64,000 nt of DNA from Siphonodentalium dalli (GCA_032622095.1 CP136067.1:136217990-136281989); one strand, 5' to 3'. Counted from the first letter of the stretch, positions 1 through 11,580 are shown. Translations and numbers: made by a program. The notes: generated from the sequence alone by a model not told the origin.

Positions 1-16
1 CGGGCTAACCTGCTAG
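1..16 (+). mobile_element. 3' terminus of a Helitron-like element
   Basis: The window opens inside GGGCTAACCTGCTAG, which is identical to the 3' ends of complete units further along. It is therefore the last 16 bases of another array member lying mostly outside the window. The CTAG at 13-16 is followed by T, as expected for Helitron insertion between A and T. Confidence 0.65.
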
Positions 17-1086
17 TCTTCTATCTATACTATATATTTTGAGACTTCGTATATATGTGTGTGTGTGTGTACTTCATAGAATCCAAAACGCGTGTACAGA
101 TTGAGATCAAATTTCGTATGTAAGTGTAAAATCCCATCGACACCGGCGTAGTCGCGTTTTCGAGAAGCTCTGATCACCCTTTATCCACTCCCAAATCACA
201 GCAAAGGCACGACGGGGGTTAATCAAGTGATTATTTAATGAGCGTTTGTTTTTGACGCATCTCTATAAAGAGCGTCTGTTTCCCATTCAACGTTATTCGC
301 ATCTGCAGAGTTATACGGGAACGCAAACGTTATCGCTCGAAATTTATTTCCTGCGAGCACGGATGGCGCGCTTTGTTTTTACAGTATATACCTTCGGTAT
401 ATACCGAAATCATCCCAGATAATCACGAATATAGCATCAGATTTCTCCCCAGATATACCGTTATAAAGCTACTGGAATCTGCCAATCTACGGGAAATTCC
501 AGGGAATGCCGATTGAGCTCAAACTTGCTACCTACGGGAAGTGTCATATATATGAGTGTGTCCTTTATAGACTCTAACCTATTGAGCTCAAACTTGCTAA
601 ATAAGAAATTAGCCCACAAGCCGTAAATATCAACAACAACGATATTACTAAATACTCGTTTTCGGCAATGTGAGAGTTTTCGGGGAGCCGTGATGCCAAC
701 AACAACGACCAGAAGACAGATTTCCCGACGGGAAGCGTTTGTTTTAAATTCAATGCAATGTTATCGTAGAGAGATTTCACGAAACAAAGAATGCGTTGTC
801 TGTCGTTCATAGGAAGGGGGGGGGGGATTTCTACGGGTAAATTTTTCCGCCAGAAACAAAAAAGTTTATTAAAACAATTTACAATTTAATTAAAACAATT
901 TAAAATTAAAAAAAATTAACAATAAAAAAACAATTCAGAAACAAAATATATTAAATTTAAAAAACATTAAATTCATATTCCAAAATAAAAAACAAAAATA
1001 AATAAAAACAAAATAATTACAAAAATGTCATGTTTCTGAAACAAAGCCATGGGACGAATGCCGCCAGTGGCGGGCTAACCTGCTAG
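17..1086 (+). mobile_element. Non-autonomous Helitron-like element, unit 1
   Basis: The unit starts TCTTCTATCTATACTATA directly after a CTAG and ends in CTAG at 1083-1086. About 11 bases before that end is a GC-rich hairpin (CCGCC, loop AGT, GGCGG at 1061-1073). TC at the start, CTRR at the end and a subterminal hairpin are Helitron hallmarks. A GT microsatellite lies at 57-70. A 180-bp A/T-rich tract fills 850-1030. No Rep/helicase reading frame is present, so any movement would depend on an autonomous relative. Open frames in this unit are not coding. Confidence 0.65.
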
Positions 1087-3007
1087 TACTATATATTTTG
1101 AGACTTCGTATATATGTGTGTGTGTGTGTACTTCATAGAATACAAAACGCGTGTACAGATTGAGATCAAATTTCGTATGTAAGTGTAAAATCCCACCGAC
1201 ACCGCCGTAGTCGTGTTTTCGAGAAGCTCTGAGCACCCTTTATCCACTCCCAAATCACCGCAAAGGCACGGCGGTGGTTAAGGCAAGAACGCTCTTTATC
1301 TATACCTTATACGGAGGTTTTAACAAGTAACGCTCTTTATTGCAATGGACGTGGCTAAACGATACCCCATGCGTCCGATGCGGATTCCAATGGACGTGGC
1401 TAAACGACTGACCCCATGCGTCCGAAATACGGATGCGGACGAAATGCAACTAAAAAGGCAGAATTGATCTAAGAGCTCGAAATATTATGCAGAGGGATTT
1501 CACGACGGGATTAATTGACTGTCCGCTCTGAAGTTTAGGACGGGGAGGACGGGTACCATGAATTAACTCATTGAAAAACATAGAATGCGTTATCTCGCAA
1601 ACGGGTGGAGCTATCGACTTGAAATTTGCTATGTGAATGTATCTTGCCCCGGATACAAATTTTATCGGGTGGCCGAGTCCGTGCGATGCCAGCTTCGCGC
1701 ATGCGCAGACGAGATCTCGGAAACCGGTGGTGCTAACGACTTGAAATTTGGTATGTGAATGTATCTTGCCCCGGGTACGAATTTTATCGGGTCGCCGAGC
1801 CCGTGCGACGCAAGCTTCGCGCATGCGCAGACCAGATCTCGGAAACGGGTGGAGCTATCGTACTATATATTTTGAGACTTCGTATATGTGTGTGTGTGTA
1901 CTTCATAGAATCCAAAACGCGTGTACAGATTGAGCTCAAACTTCCTATGTAAGTGTCAAATCCCACCGACACGACCGTGGTCGCGGTTTAGAAAAGCTCA
2001 GAGCACCCGTTCTCCAATCTCAAATCACCGAAAGGCACGGCGTGGGTTAATCAAGTGATTATTTAATGAGCGTTTGTTTTTGATGCATCTCTATAAAGAG
2101 CGTCTGTTTGCCATTCAACGTTATTTGCATATGCAGAGAGATATACGGAACATACATTAAATTTAAAAAACATTTGTTTCTGACCAACCCTGCGAGCACG
2201 GATGGCGCGCTTTGTTTTTACAGTATATAGTTATATACCGAAATCATCCCAGATAATCACGAATATAGCATCAGATTTCTCCCCAGATATACCGTTATAA
2301 AGCTACTGGAATCTGCCAATCTACGGGAAATTCCAGGGAATGCCGATTGAGCTCAAACTTGCTACCCACGGGAAGTGTCATATATATGAGTGTGTCCTTT
2401 ATAGACTCGAACCGATTGAGCTCAAACTTGCTAAATAAGAAAATAGCCCCCAAGCCGTAAATATCAACAACAACGATATTACTAAATACACGTTTTCGAC
2501 AATGTGAGAGTTTTCCGGGAGCCGTGATGCCAACAACAACGACCGAAGCCCTTAATGACAACAACAGATTCAATGCAATGTTATATATTATGCAGAGAGA
2601 CGACATTACGACGGGTACGGCAGACTCAAAATATTATGCAGACAGATTTCCCGACGGGAAGCGTTTGTTTTAAATTCAATGCAATGTTATCGTAGAGAGA
2701 TTTCACGAAACAAAGAATGCGTTGTCTGTCGTTCCTAGGAAGGGGGGATTTCTACGGGTAACTTTTTCCGCCAGAAACAAAAAAAATAATTAAAACAATT
2801 TACAATTTAATTAAAACAATATAAAATTAAAAAAAATTAACAATAAAAAAACAATTCAGAAACAAAATATATTAAATTTAAAAAACATTAAATTCATATT
2901 CAAAAATAAAAAACAGAAATAAATAAAAACAAAATAATTACAAAAATGTCATGTTTCTGAAACAAAGCCATGGGATGAATGCCGCCAGTGGCGGGCTAAC
3001 CTGCTAG
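1087..3007 (+). mobile_element. Helitron-like element, unit 2 (composite)
   Basis: The unit begins TACTATATATTTTGAG right after the CTAG of unit 1 and ends with the same hairpin plus CTAG at 3004-3007. It is composite. At 1861 a second copy of the 5' end begins directly after a block of 122-bp monomers, with no CTAG before it, which suggests recombination between two related elements. Bases 1611-2480 are almost identical to 4103-4972. Confidence 0.6.
1611..1860 (+). repeat. 122-bp satellite monomers, two copies
   Basis: The landmark CTATCGACTTG (or CTAACGACTTG) begins at 1611 and 1733, and CTATCG recurs at 1855, giving a period of exactly 122. Each monomer carries GCATGCGCAGAC and GATCTCGGAAAC. 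The block stops in mid-monomer where a Helitron 5' end begins. Open frames across these monomers exist only because 122-bp monomers with few stops are joined; they are not genes. Confidence 0.8.
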
Positions 3008-4352
3008 TCTATACTATATATTTTGAGACTTCGTATATGTGTGTGTGTGTGTGTACTTCATAGAATCCAAAACGCGTGTACAGATTGAGCTTAAACTTCC
3101 TATGTAAGTGTCAAATCGCACCGACACGACCGTGGTCGCAGTTTAGAAAAGCTCAGAGCACCCGTTCTCCAATCTCAAATCACCGCAAAGGCACGGCGTG
3201 GGTTAATCAAGTGATTATTTAATGAGCGTTTGTTTTTGACGCATCTCTATAAAGAGCGTCTGTTTGCCATTCAACGCTATTTGCATCTGCAGAGAGATAT
3301 ACGGAACATACATTAAATTTAAAAAACATTTGTTTCTGACCAACCCTGCGAGCACGGATGGCGCGCTTTGTTTTTACAGTATATAGTTATATACCGAAAT
3401 CATCCCAGATAATCACGAATATAGCATCAGATTTCTCCCCAGATATACCGTTATAAAAAGCTACTGGAATCTGCCAATCTACGGGAAATTCCAGGGAATG
3501 CCGATTGAGCTCAAACTTGCTACCCACGGGAAGTGTCATATATATGAGTGTGTCCTTTATAGACTCGAACCGATTGAGCTCAAACTTGCTAAATAAGAAA
3601 ATAGCCCCCAAGCCGTAAATATCAACAACAACGATATTGCTACCTACGGGGAGCAACGTTATTAGCATCTGCAGAATTATGCAGAGAGAAAATGCTTTCC
3701 TATTTTTAGAACGCAACACATGTTTACGTCGCGTTGGTGATTGAGGTTCACAACGGGGTTAATTGACTGTCCGCTCTTTGCGACGATGAGGTTCACGGCG
3801 GGGACTATTGACCAACACTCACAATTTCGTCTTTTGCATCAGATACCAACACCTCGACCGATCGGGACGAAACTTGGTACGTGAGTGTAGTTTGACCAGG
3901 TGGTCGTCGTTGTCGTATTGGCGAGCCCGTGCGACGCCCGTGCAGCGCATGCGCAGACGAGATATCGGAAACGGGTGGAGCTATCGACTTGAAATTTGGT
4001 ATGTGAATGTATCTTGCGCCGGGTACAAATTTTATCGGGTCGCCGAGCCCGTGCGACGCCCGTGCAGCGCATGCGCAGACGAGATCTCGGAAACGGGTGG
4101 AGCTATCGACTTGAAATTTGCTATGTGAATGTATCTTGCGCCGGGTACAAATTTTATCGGGTGGCCGAGTCCGTGCGACGCCAGCTTCGCGCATGCGCAG
4201 ACGAGATCTCGGAAACCGGTGGTGCTATCGACTTGAAATTTGGTATGTGAATGTATCTTGCCCCGGGTACGAATTTTATCGGGTCGCCGAGCCCGTGCGA
4301 CGCAAGCTTCGCGCATGCGCAGACCAGATCTCGGAAACGGGTGGAGCTATCG
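3008..4352 (+). mobile_element. Helitron-like element, unit 3 (3' end replaced by satellite)
   Basis: The unit starts TCTATACTATATATTTTG after a CTAG|T junction at 3004-3008. It shares its first part with the copies starting at 1861 and 4353. From about 3640 it continues with a segment also found near 4970-5158, then runs into 122-bp monomers. It has no CTAG end of its own; the monomer array abuts the next 5' end at 4353. Confidence 0.55.
3851..4352 (+). repeat. 122-bp satellite monomers, about four copies
   Basis: CTATCG landmarks lie at 3981, 4103, 4225 and 4347, exactly 122 apart, preceded by a diverged monomer from about 3851. The diverged copy reads GGGACGAAACTTGGTACG, the same type of sequence as the 5' region of units 5 and 6. 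The satellite therefore probably grew from a Helitron-derived segment. Confidence 0.8.
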
Positions 4353-5523
4353 TACTATATATTTTGAGACTTCGTATATGTGTGTGTGTGTACTTCATAG
4401 AATCCAAAACGCGTGTACAGATTGAGCTCAAACTTCCTATGTAAGTGTCAAATCCCACCGACACGACCGTGGTCGCGGTTTAGAGAAGCTCAGAGCACCC
4501 GTTCTCCAATCTCAAATCACCGAAAGGCACGGCGTGGGTTAATCAAGTGATTATTTAATGAGCGTTTGTTTTTGATGCATCTCTATAAAGAGCGTCTGTT
4601 TGCCATTCAACGTTATTTGCATCTGCAGAGAGATATACGGAACATACATTAAATTTAAAAAACATTTGTTTCTGACCAACCCTGCGAGCACGGATGGCGC
4701 GCTTTGTTTTTACAGTATATAGTTATATACCGAAATCATCCCAGATAATCACGAATATAGCATCAGATTTCTCCCCAGATATACCGTTATAAAGCTACTG
4801 GAATCTGCCAATCTACGGGAAATTCCAGGGAATGCCGATTGAGCTCAAACTTGCTACCCACGGGAAGTGTCATATATATGAGTGTGTCCTTTATAGACTC
4901 GAACCGATTGAGCTCAAACTTGCTAAATAAGAAAATAGCCCCCAAGCCGTAAATATCAACAACAACGATATTGCTACCTACGGGGAGCAACGTTATTAGC
5001 ATCTGCAGAATTATGCAGAGAGAAAATGCTTTCCTATTTTTAGAACGCAACACATGTTTACGTCGCGTTGGTGATTGAGGTTCACAACGGGGTTAATTGA
5101 CTGTCCGCTCTTTGCGACGATGAGGTTCACGGCGGGGACTATTGACCAACACTCACAATTAAAACTAAAACTAAACTTGAAATTTGGTATGTGAATGTAT
5201 CTTGCGCCGGGTACAAATTTTATCGGGTCGCCGAGCCCGTGCGACGCCCGTGCAGCGCATGCGCAGACGAGATCTCGGAAACGGGTGGAGCTATCGACTT
5301 GAAATTTGCTATGTGAATGTATCTTGCGCCGGGTACAAATTTTATCGGGTCGCCGAGTCCGTGCGACGCCAGCTTCGCGCATGCGCAGACCAGATCTCGG
5401 AAACGGGTGGAGCTACCGGGTACAAATTTTTCTTATTGAAACGCGTGGAGCTAAAAATTCAAAAAAAATATTTTAAAAATGTCATGTTTCGGACAAGCCG
5501 CCGGTGGCGGGCTAACCTGCTAG
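4353..5523 (+). mobile_element. Helitron-like element, unit 4
   Basis: The unit opens TACTATATATTTTGAG at 4353 and ends with a hairpin (GCCGCCGGTGGCGGGC) and CTAG at 5520-5523. Its first 620 bases match 1861-2480 at a constant offset of 2492, with very few differences by eye. The 3' part holds two more 122-bp monomers. A short run of AAAACT repeats at 5159-5173 marks an internal junction. Confidence 0.6.
5170..5420 (+). repeat. 122-bp satellite monomers in unit 4
   Basis: Two monomers with landmarks at about 5170, 5291 and 5413 belong to the same family as those at 1611 and 3851. The block ends where CTACCGGGTAC replaces the usual landmark. Confidence 0.75.
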
Positions 5524-6677
5524 TACTATATATTTTGAGACTTCGTATATATGTGGGTACTTTATAGAATCGAAAACGGCTGGCTCGATTGAGTTCAAAC
5601 TTCCCATCTAAGGGTAAAAACACACGAACACCGTAGTTGTCGCATTTTGGAGAAGCTCTGAGCACCCATTATCCACTCCCAAATAGCAAAGGCACGGCGG
5701 GGTTTAATCCTTAATGAGCGTTTGTTTTTTGACGCATCGCTATAAAGAGCGTCTGTTTACTATTCAACGTTATTAGCATCTGCAGAGAGATATACGGGAA
5801 CAATAATTTTGAGTGGTTTCCTATGCGGGGAGATTTATTGGATGCCATAGTACTCTTACAACATCATTGTTATAGTATGTATGACACTTAGGTCAGGGCT
5901 TATGGGGGGGGGGTAGTTAGTGTGGATATAGGCATAATGCTTCTCAGAAATCCCGGTTACAAACCAACACTCACAATTTCGTATTTACGCAAACGCAACG
6001 TTATCGCTCGAAATTTATTATGCAGAGAGATATACGGGAACAAGTGCTTTCCTATTTTTAGAACGCAACACATGATACCAAACAAAATTACGTCGCGTTG
6101 GTGATGGCGTTCACGACGGGATTAATTGACTGTCCGCTCTTTGCGAGGATGGGGTTCACGACGGGATTAACTTTGCGGGGACTATTGACCATCTCGTAAG
6201 GGTGGACAACCTCTGTCAGGGGCTGCTCAATGGCCACGGGCAGGTTAAAAAAATCATACCTCTTCTGGGTCTGGACGTGTATAGACATGAGCGTGTTGTG
6301 TTCCTAAGAACGCGGAGCGTGTTGTGTTCCTAAGAACGCGGATCGGGTAAGTTTTTCCGCCCTATGGTAGCTCAAACTTCGTATATAAGTGTAAAAACAC
6401 ACGGGGATCGTCGACGTCGTATTGTGTGAAACATTCTTATGTCTGTCATTCCTAGGAACGGGGAAAATTTCATCCGGTCAGTCTTAACCTTCAAACGGGT
6501 ACCCACAAATTATATATTGAGACCCCGACATGACCTTGACCTTGAAAATGATCAATTCAAGGTCAAATCGGGTAAAATATTGAAAAACCCAATATTAACT
6601 CATTGAAAAACACAAACAAAACATAAAACATTGTCATGTTTCTGACCAAGCACGCCAGTGGCGGGCTAACCTGCTAG
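5524..6677 (+). mobile_element. Helitron-like element, unit 5 (diverged)
   Basis: This unit starts TACTATATATTTTGAG after CTAG at 5520-5523 and ends with CGCCAGTGGCGGGC followed by CTAG at 6674-6677. It is more diverged than units 1-4, with several internal segments reordered. Near its 3' end (6531-6568) is a hairpin-forming pair TGACCTTGACCTTG and CAAGGTCA. Confidence 0.55.
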
Positions 6678-7222
6678 TCTATTATATATTTTGGAAGATA
6701 TGTGTGTGTGAGGGTGTGTGTGTGTGTGTGTCTGTGTGTGTCTGTCTGTTCGCGATGGACTCGAAAACGACCGAACCGATTTCGATGAAACTTGGTACGT
6801 GGGGGTACTTTCGGGCGTGGAGTGGCATGGGCCTTTTAATTTCCCCGTACGACGTGACCTTGACCATGAAATCGGGTCATTTCAAGGTCGAACGCCCGAA
6901 TATCACAGGATTTCGATGAAAATTAGTGTTTGGGGATACTTTCGTGTGGGGAGTGTCGGAAGATATGTGTGTGTGGGTGTGTGTGTCTGTGTGTGTGTCT
7001 GTCTGTTCGCGATGGACTCGAAAACGACCGAACCGATTTCGATGAAACTTGGTACGTGGGGGTACTTTCGGGCGTGGAGTGGCATGGGCCTTTTAATTTG
7101 CCCGTACGACGTGACCTTGACCTTGAAATCGGGTCATTTCAAGGTCGAACGCCCGAGTATCACAGGATTTCGATGAAAATTAGTGTTTGGGGATACTTTC
7201 GTGTGGGGAGTGTCGTAGCTAG
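6678..7222 (+). mobile_element. Helitron-like element, unit 6, with internal 265-bp duplication
   Basis: The unit starts TCTATTATATATTTTGG at the CTAG|T junction 6674-6678 and ends with GTAGCTAG at 7215-7222. It contains two 265-bp direct copies beginning GGAAGATATGTGTG at 6693 and 6958. Each has a GT-rich stretch, then a block beginning CGATGGACTCGAAAACG. I know that last block as a very widespread Helitron 5' region in invertebrates. Open frames here are repeat translations and not genes. Confidence 0.65.
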
Positions 7223-7609
7223 TAATATATATTTGTCATGTATTACAGTGACGTGGCAAAAGGTCTCAGTGGGTGTGTGGAGGGGGTATCCTTGAAATTT
7301 CCAAACTGCACCCCTTGAACCAGGACAAACTCACAAAATTGCACCCTTAGCTTTTATTTGTCAACTGCATGGCACCTCGTAGTGTTGTGTGTGATTATCA
7401 GTTTTGACTGTTCACCGGGAGAGACCAGGGCCCATTACCAGGCCTCTAGATCATGCCGTGGATCTCGAATGAGGCTACATAGTGGAATAGATTAGTAAAA
7501 GAATTGTTCCCTTCGTGACTAGAGCATCAGAATCAAATAATCACATTGCCATTTTTTCACATTACAGGTCGATTATGAGCGCATATGTGAAGAAGTTTCT
7601 ATAGAAATT
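7223..7609. other. Right flank of the Helitron array, nothing recognised
   Basis: The array ends at 7222. Apart from the target-side T there is no recognisable gene, repeat or RNA in this stretch. Confidence 0.4.
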
Positions 7610-7740
7610 TTAATATAAAGAAACTTTCCAGAAAAAATGAGGCCTAAGCAGAATGAGGTCCCCAGAGGGTGAATTTAGTTACGCTAGCCCGATATCCGGG
7701 ATAGCGTCATTAAATTCACACCCTGGGGACCTCATTCTGC
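7610..7740 (+). repeat. Foldback element, copy 1
   Basis: Bases 7648-7740 form an almost perfect palindrome. The left arm GCAGAATGAGGTCCCC is matched at the right by GGGGACCTCATTCTGC. A second copy in opposite orientation lies at 53123-53245. Similarity continues past the palindrome into the flank at 7622-7647 (TTTCCAGA, AGGCCTAAGCAGAATG), which matches the reverse complement of 53212-53242. The unit is therefore longer than the hairpin. Confidence 0.8.
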
Positions 7741-8034
7741 AAATGACAGGCACACTAAACTCAGTCTTGCATATGCCAGTCCGTGTGGGTGTGTGTATAG
7801 GGATGTGTATACATGCTCAACGTTGCAATTCATGTCCCACCCTTTATCAGATTATATACATGGAGATGCCTCCATTGTCAGAGTTGTATACAGCCTGGAT
7901 ATCAAACTGCATCCGTCCCCTGAACCCTACCAATTTCCACGTTATGGAATACTGGAGGAATTCACACCAACACACAGAACAACATTTGTTCTGACATTCT
8001 TAACAAAATTGTGTCAAGCATGAAATTCCCAACT

Positions 8035-8275
8035 GTTAAAGTGATGTGAAACACTCCGGTAGGGTGATCAAATAGAAATGGAGAATATTCTTGATAAAAG
8101 TACATGTAGTTATATTATACAAACATTGTATCCAAATTGATATAACACACCATAATTCTTTTATATTAATTAAATGTAGCGACTCTCGATGGTGAAATCG
8201 TTTTCGTTACTTTATCGCCGATAGTTGAGTCCCGAATCGAGAGGTAAATATTTACAATTGAGCATAGTTCTCGCA
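8035..8275 (+). repeat. Interspersed repeat R1, copy 1
   Basis: This 240-bp stretch is repeated as its reverse complement at 25935-26178. Shared blocks include GAAACACTCCGGTAGG, TTATCGCCGATAGTTG and ATTTACAATTGAGCATAG. No coding potential is seen. Confidence 0.8.
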
Positions 8276-8340
8276 CGCATGTGTAAACGGTCTGTAGTAA
8301 CTTACACCGGGTAACGCGTGGCCCGCTTAGATAGATAGCC

Positions 8341-8560
8341 AGCGGTGTGTAAACAATTCCTCAAACATACATTTAAAAATATTGTTTAAATATCTATACA
8401 ATTACCAAGAGCAATATCTAAAAGTGCGAGTTTGGATATTACTAATTTTGGCATTTCCATTTTCTATAATTTATATCATACATACTGCCCAACCATACCT
8501 CTAAAACGAAGGGGCTAGATGTTTACACATGTACAACAATACCCTGATGCAGCTGAGAGA
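8341..8560 (+). repeat. Interspersed repeat R2, copy 1
   Basis: The sequence is repeated in the same orientation at about 51120-51330, inside the TIR element that ends at 51468. Shared blocks are TTGTTTAAATATCTAT, TTTCGGCATTTCCATT-like and GGCTAGATGTTTACA. The flank at 8283-8340 (TAAACGG...CCGGGTAACG...GTGTAAAC) resembles the terminal repeats of that element, so this is probably a rearranged relative. Confidence 0.65.
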
Positions 8561-10092
8561 GAACTAAATAGGGAATGCAACTGCATTCAGCTCCTTCCAA
8601 ATAAAAATCTATATTATCCAAGGTTTTCCTAAAGTGGCTAAACTGTAAAAACTGTCGGATTGTCGGAATTCTGTTTTTTCAATTTGACCAAACTGAGTGG
8701 TCATAAAGTTTACAGATTGGCTTGGCATAGTGGCGTGGAATACTGCCAGTGTTGAGTCATGATCGATTAGACAGTGACACTGATAGTGAGTGACTTGAAA
8801 ATGAAAGTTGAAGTTGAGTCAATTCAACAATTTCAAGGTGGAAAGTGAACTGAATAAATGAGTCAAATTAATTGAGTGCCGTGACTAGCGAGATGATTTC
8901 TGAAGCCGCACAATTGTGCGAATCGAGTTCACCGATCAAGAAACGTACGCAGCCATGATGAAACTTTACATGCGTTCGCTGTGAATAGTACATGTACAGT
9001 GAGTTGAGTGACTGACTCACTGAGTTGAGTCGAATCAAGCTGGAAAATGAACTGAAACGACGTGCCGAATCACTCTTGACATTTCAATGGAATGAATGTT
9101 GCATGCAGACAATTGATTATTGTCATGCGATCAGTTCCGAAGATTGACAGAGCTGTGCAAATCGAGTACAGCCATCATCCATTAATGACGTTTTCTGTTT
9201 GGTGTAAACAGTATTTAATCCATATAATTCATAAAGTAATTACAATATAATAACAATTTATGGTATGGAGGGGATTCGACAGCAAGCTGGTAGCTTATAT
9301 GTGTCGCCTCCGGTTATGGTGTGACCGAGCCAACAACGTGAGTGTGCTTCGATTAAGTGCGATGTATTTTAGATAATTTGATGTTCACAGTTGGCGTTTA
9401 TTTATTTTTTGTCTGGCATTAACTCACGCAGTGGGCTCGTTCGATAGGTGTGTCGATATTAAGTTTTATGGAATAAACGGTTTAAGTGAACCTAAAATAT
9501 GGTATTAGTAATACAGTTGGTATTAGAAAAATTAATATCAGATCAGTTGGAGAAAAAGGGAGAATTAGATAATAATGTTTCAGATAGGAGAGAATTTAAA
9601 GATGTGGATAATCTGATGTAGACATACATGCTATTGAAGAGCTGGCCTATAGCCTCTGAGCCGACGTCGCACCACGGTAACAGTTCACAACAAGAAAACC
9701 ATAGTCAGAAATGGTAACGCCACCAAGATTATAGTATTACATATAAATAGAAATTATAAAAAATACATAAAATATTTTGATAACAGTTGCGTTTAAACAA
9801 GTAATCCTTCAAATTATTACTAACAAACAAGTAAATGACTGTGGGGTCACTCAACAGATTATAAAGACTTGGACTTAGTATACTGTAAATACTGGGACTG
9901 TATATTTTTAAATTTTAGTCTAAAATTTAAATGAAATAATTAAAAGATAAAATTTAGCAAGTAGTAAAAGTTAATTTTCTCATTTAATTTTTTTTTTTTG
10001 TTAAATAAAGGAATAATTTAAATGTAAAATTTGGTTTAAAAAAAATGATTGACCGTGGCTCTTCCAATAATTGCGCGACTGACCTGGTCAAT
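8561..10092. other. Intergenic; weak internal repeats only
   Basis: There is no gene here. Bases 8757-8935 and 8995-9175 are loosely similar (GAGTTGAGTC, GAAAATGAA and GCAAATCGAG motifs) and may be an old duplication. A stretch at 9697-9790 matches repeat R3 in reverse orientation (ACCATAGTCAGAAATGG). Confidence 0.4.
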
Positions 10093-10313
10093 TGTTCTTA
10101 AGAAGTTGTTTTGAGAATTACTATGGAGGGAAATAGTTATGGCTGTGGCTTCGCAAGTAATTGACTTGGTGACGTGATGTTAACAAATCTGAACTCCAGT
10201 AAACCAAGGACGCTCCATACCAAATATAAGGTAAATAAATAATTCTTTAGAAGTTGTTTTAAGATTTACTATGGAGGGAAAGAATTGTGGTGCTGGCTTC
10301 GCAACTATTTGAC
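10093..10313 (+). repeat. Imperfect 145-150-bp direct duplication
   Basis: GAAGTTGTTTTGAGAATTAC followed by TATGGAGGGAAA at about 10100 recurs with changes at about 10248. Both are followed by a GTGGCTTCGCAA-type segment. The TIR element at 10321 is inserted just after the second copy. Confidence 0.6.
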
Positions 10314-10910
10314 CCCATTGTATGGGAGGCCAAATTCACATTTAATAATCAATTGCGCTTAAATGTAATTAATTGCGCTTAAGCGCAATTCATGGTTATA
10401 TGTAACAAAACACCCCTGGTGAATAAATAGGTTTCTCCATAACTTAGCATTAACTCCTATTGACATGTCACCTCTTGGTTTCATTGGTTTGATTGGGTAG
10501 GGAGCTAGCCCAACTTCTTTATCTAAATGGCTGACTCGCAATAGTATCACCTTCTGTTTTAGTTGGAGCGACTCGTGATAGCATTATATTATCTTCGGTA
10601 TATATTAGTTGGGGCTACTTGCAATAGCATTACTTTCTGTATTAGTCGGGGCGACATTGATTTTCTTAAATTTTCGAGTATACAGGCACACCATATGAGG
10701 GAAGCAAGCCCTCGGTGACACCACATTCACACTATATGATCATGGAAATACTATAGATTTGTGCAAGATATGCTGATTTAATAAGAAAAACTAGAGCTCC
10801 AGGACTGAGACACCAAAGCTCCAGTGATTACACACCATTTTTTGGACAGGGATGCTGATAATATGAAAATAGGGTTTTTTCCCCCCTGGTTTAAGTCAAT
10901 AAGTAAACCA

Positions 10911-11124
10911 TACGGTAATGCTCTAATTAATCGACTCCTTAACCACAGCAGAATTATGGATAACTTTTCAGGATTTAGTCGGAAATATGGCTTATTGCCA
11001 TTCATTGTAAAGCTCTCGAGAGCTTTTCGATGAATGGCAACAAGCCATATTTCCGACTAAATCCTGAAACGTTACCCATAATTCTGCTGTGGTTAAGAAG
11101 TCGATTAATTAGAGCATTACAGTA
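10911..11124. mobile_element. Palindromic mariner-like MITE, copy A
   Basis: Bases 10911-11124 fold into one long hairpin of about 90-bp arms around GCTCTCGAGAGC. The ends read TACGGTAATGCTC and, in reverse, TACTGTAATGCTC, so TA flanks a CAGT/CGGT-type inverted repeat. This fits a Tc1/mariner-type MITE. The central segment (GCCATATTTCCGACTAA) is shared with copy D at 46723-46874. Confidence 0.65.
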
Positions 11125-11409
11125 TGAGGTAACAAAGCCCTCATGCAGTGACACCGCATGCATGTATAGGCTAAAATCTGTGCAAAAATACATTAAAAAC
11201 ATCTTACAAAAAATTACTAAGAGTTCCGGGAAGGCGACATCAATTCTTTGGATAGAGGGATGCTGATAATATGTAATTAGGGATTCTCCTTGTTGAACAC
11301 ATACTCACAGTTGACTGTTGAGTACAGGTCAAAATTAGCCCAATGCTCATCTTGTGTTGCTAGGTGATACACCAGGTCATGCTAATAGTTTATGGGTAGG
11401 TTAGATAGT

Positions 11410-11580
11410 AGTCACAATTATGCTTAAGCGCAATTGATTGCGCTTAAGTGCAATTAATTGCGCTTAAGCGTAATTAATTACGCTTAAGCGTAAATGCCCT
11501 ATTTGCGCTTAAGCACAATATGTGGTATTTGCGCTTAAGCGCAATTATTTGCGCTTAAGCGCAATTCATTATTAAATGTG
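11410..11580. repeat. Cluster of 16-bp palindromes
   Basis: Seven or so copies of TTGCGCTTAAGCGCAA or one-base variants (TTACGCTTAAGCGTAA and similar) occur at short intervals. The same motif occurs near 10354-10390 at the other end of the TIR element. Such subterminal repeats often serve as transposase binding sites; that role is inferred here. Confidence 0.75.

Noticed and set aside
1450-5567. Many overlapping Arg/Cys/Ala-rich open frames on both strands in the Helitron array.
   Set aside because: They repeat with the 122-bp monomers and Helitron units, overlap on both strands, and have no domain; they are translations of repeats.
6704-7295. Open frames reading MDSKTTEPISMKLGTWG and its frame-shifted relatives.
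   Set aside because: This phrase is the translation of a common Helitron 5' block and occurs twice here through a 265-bp duplication. It is not a protein family.
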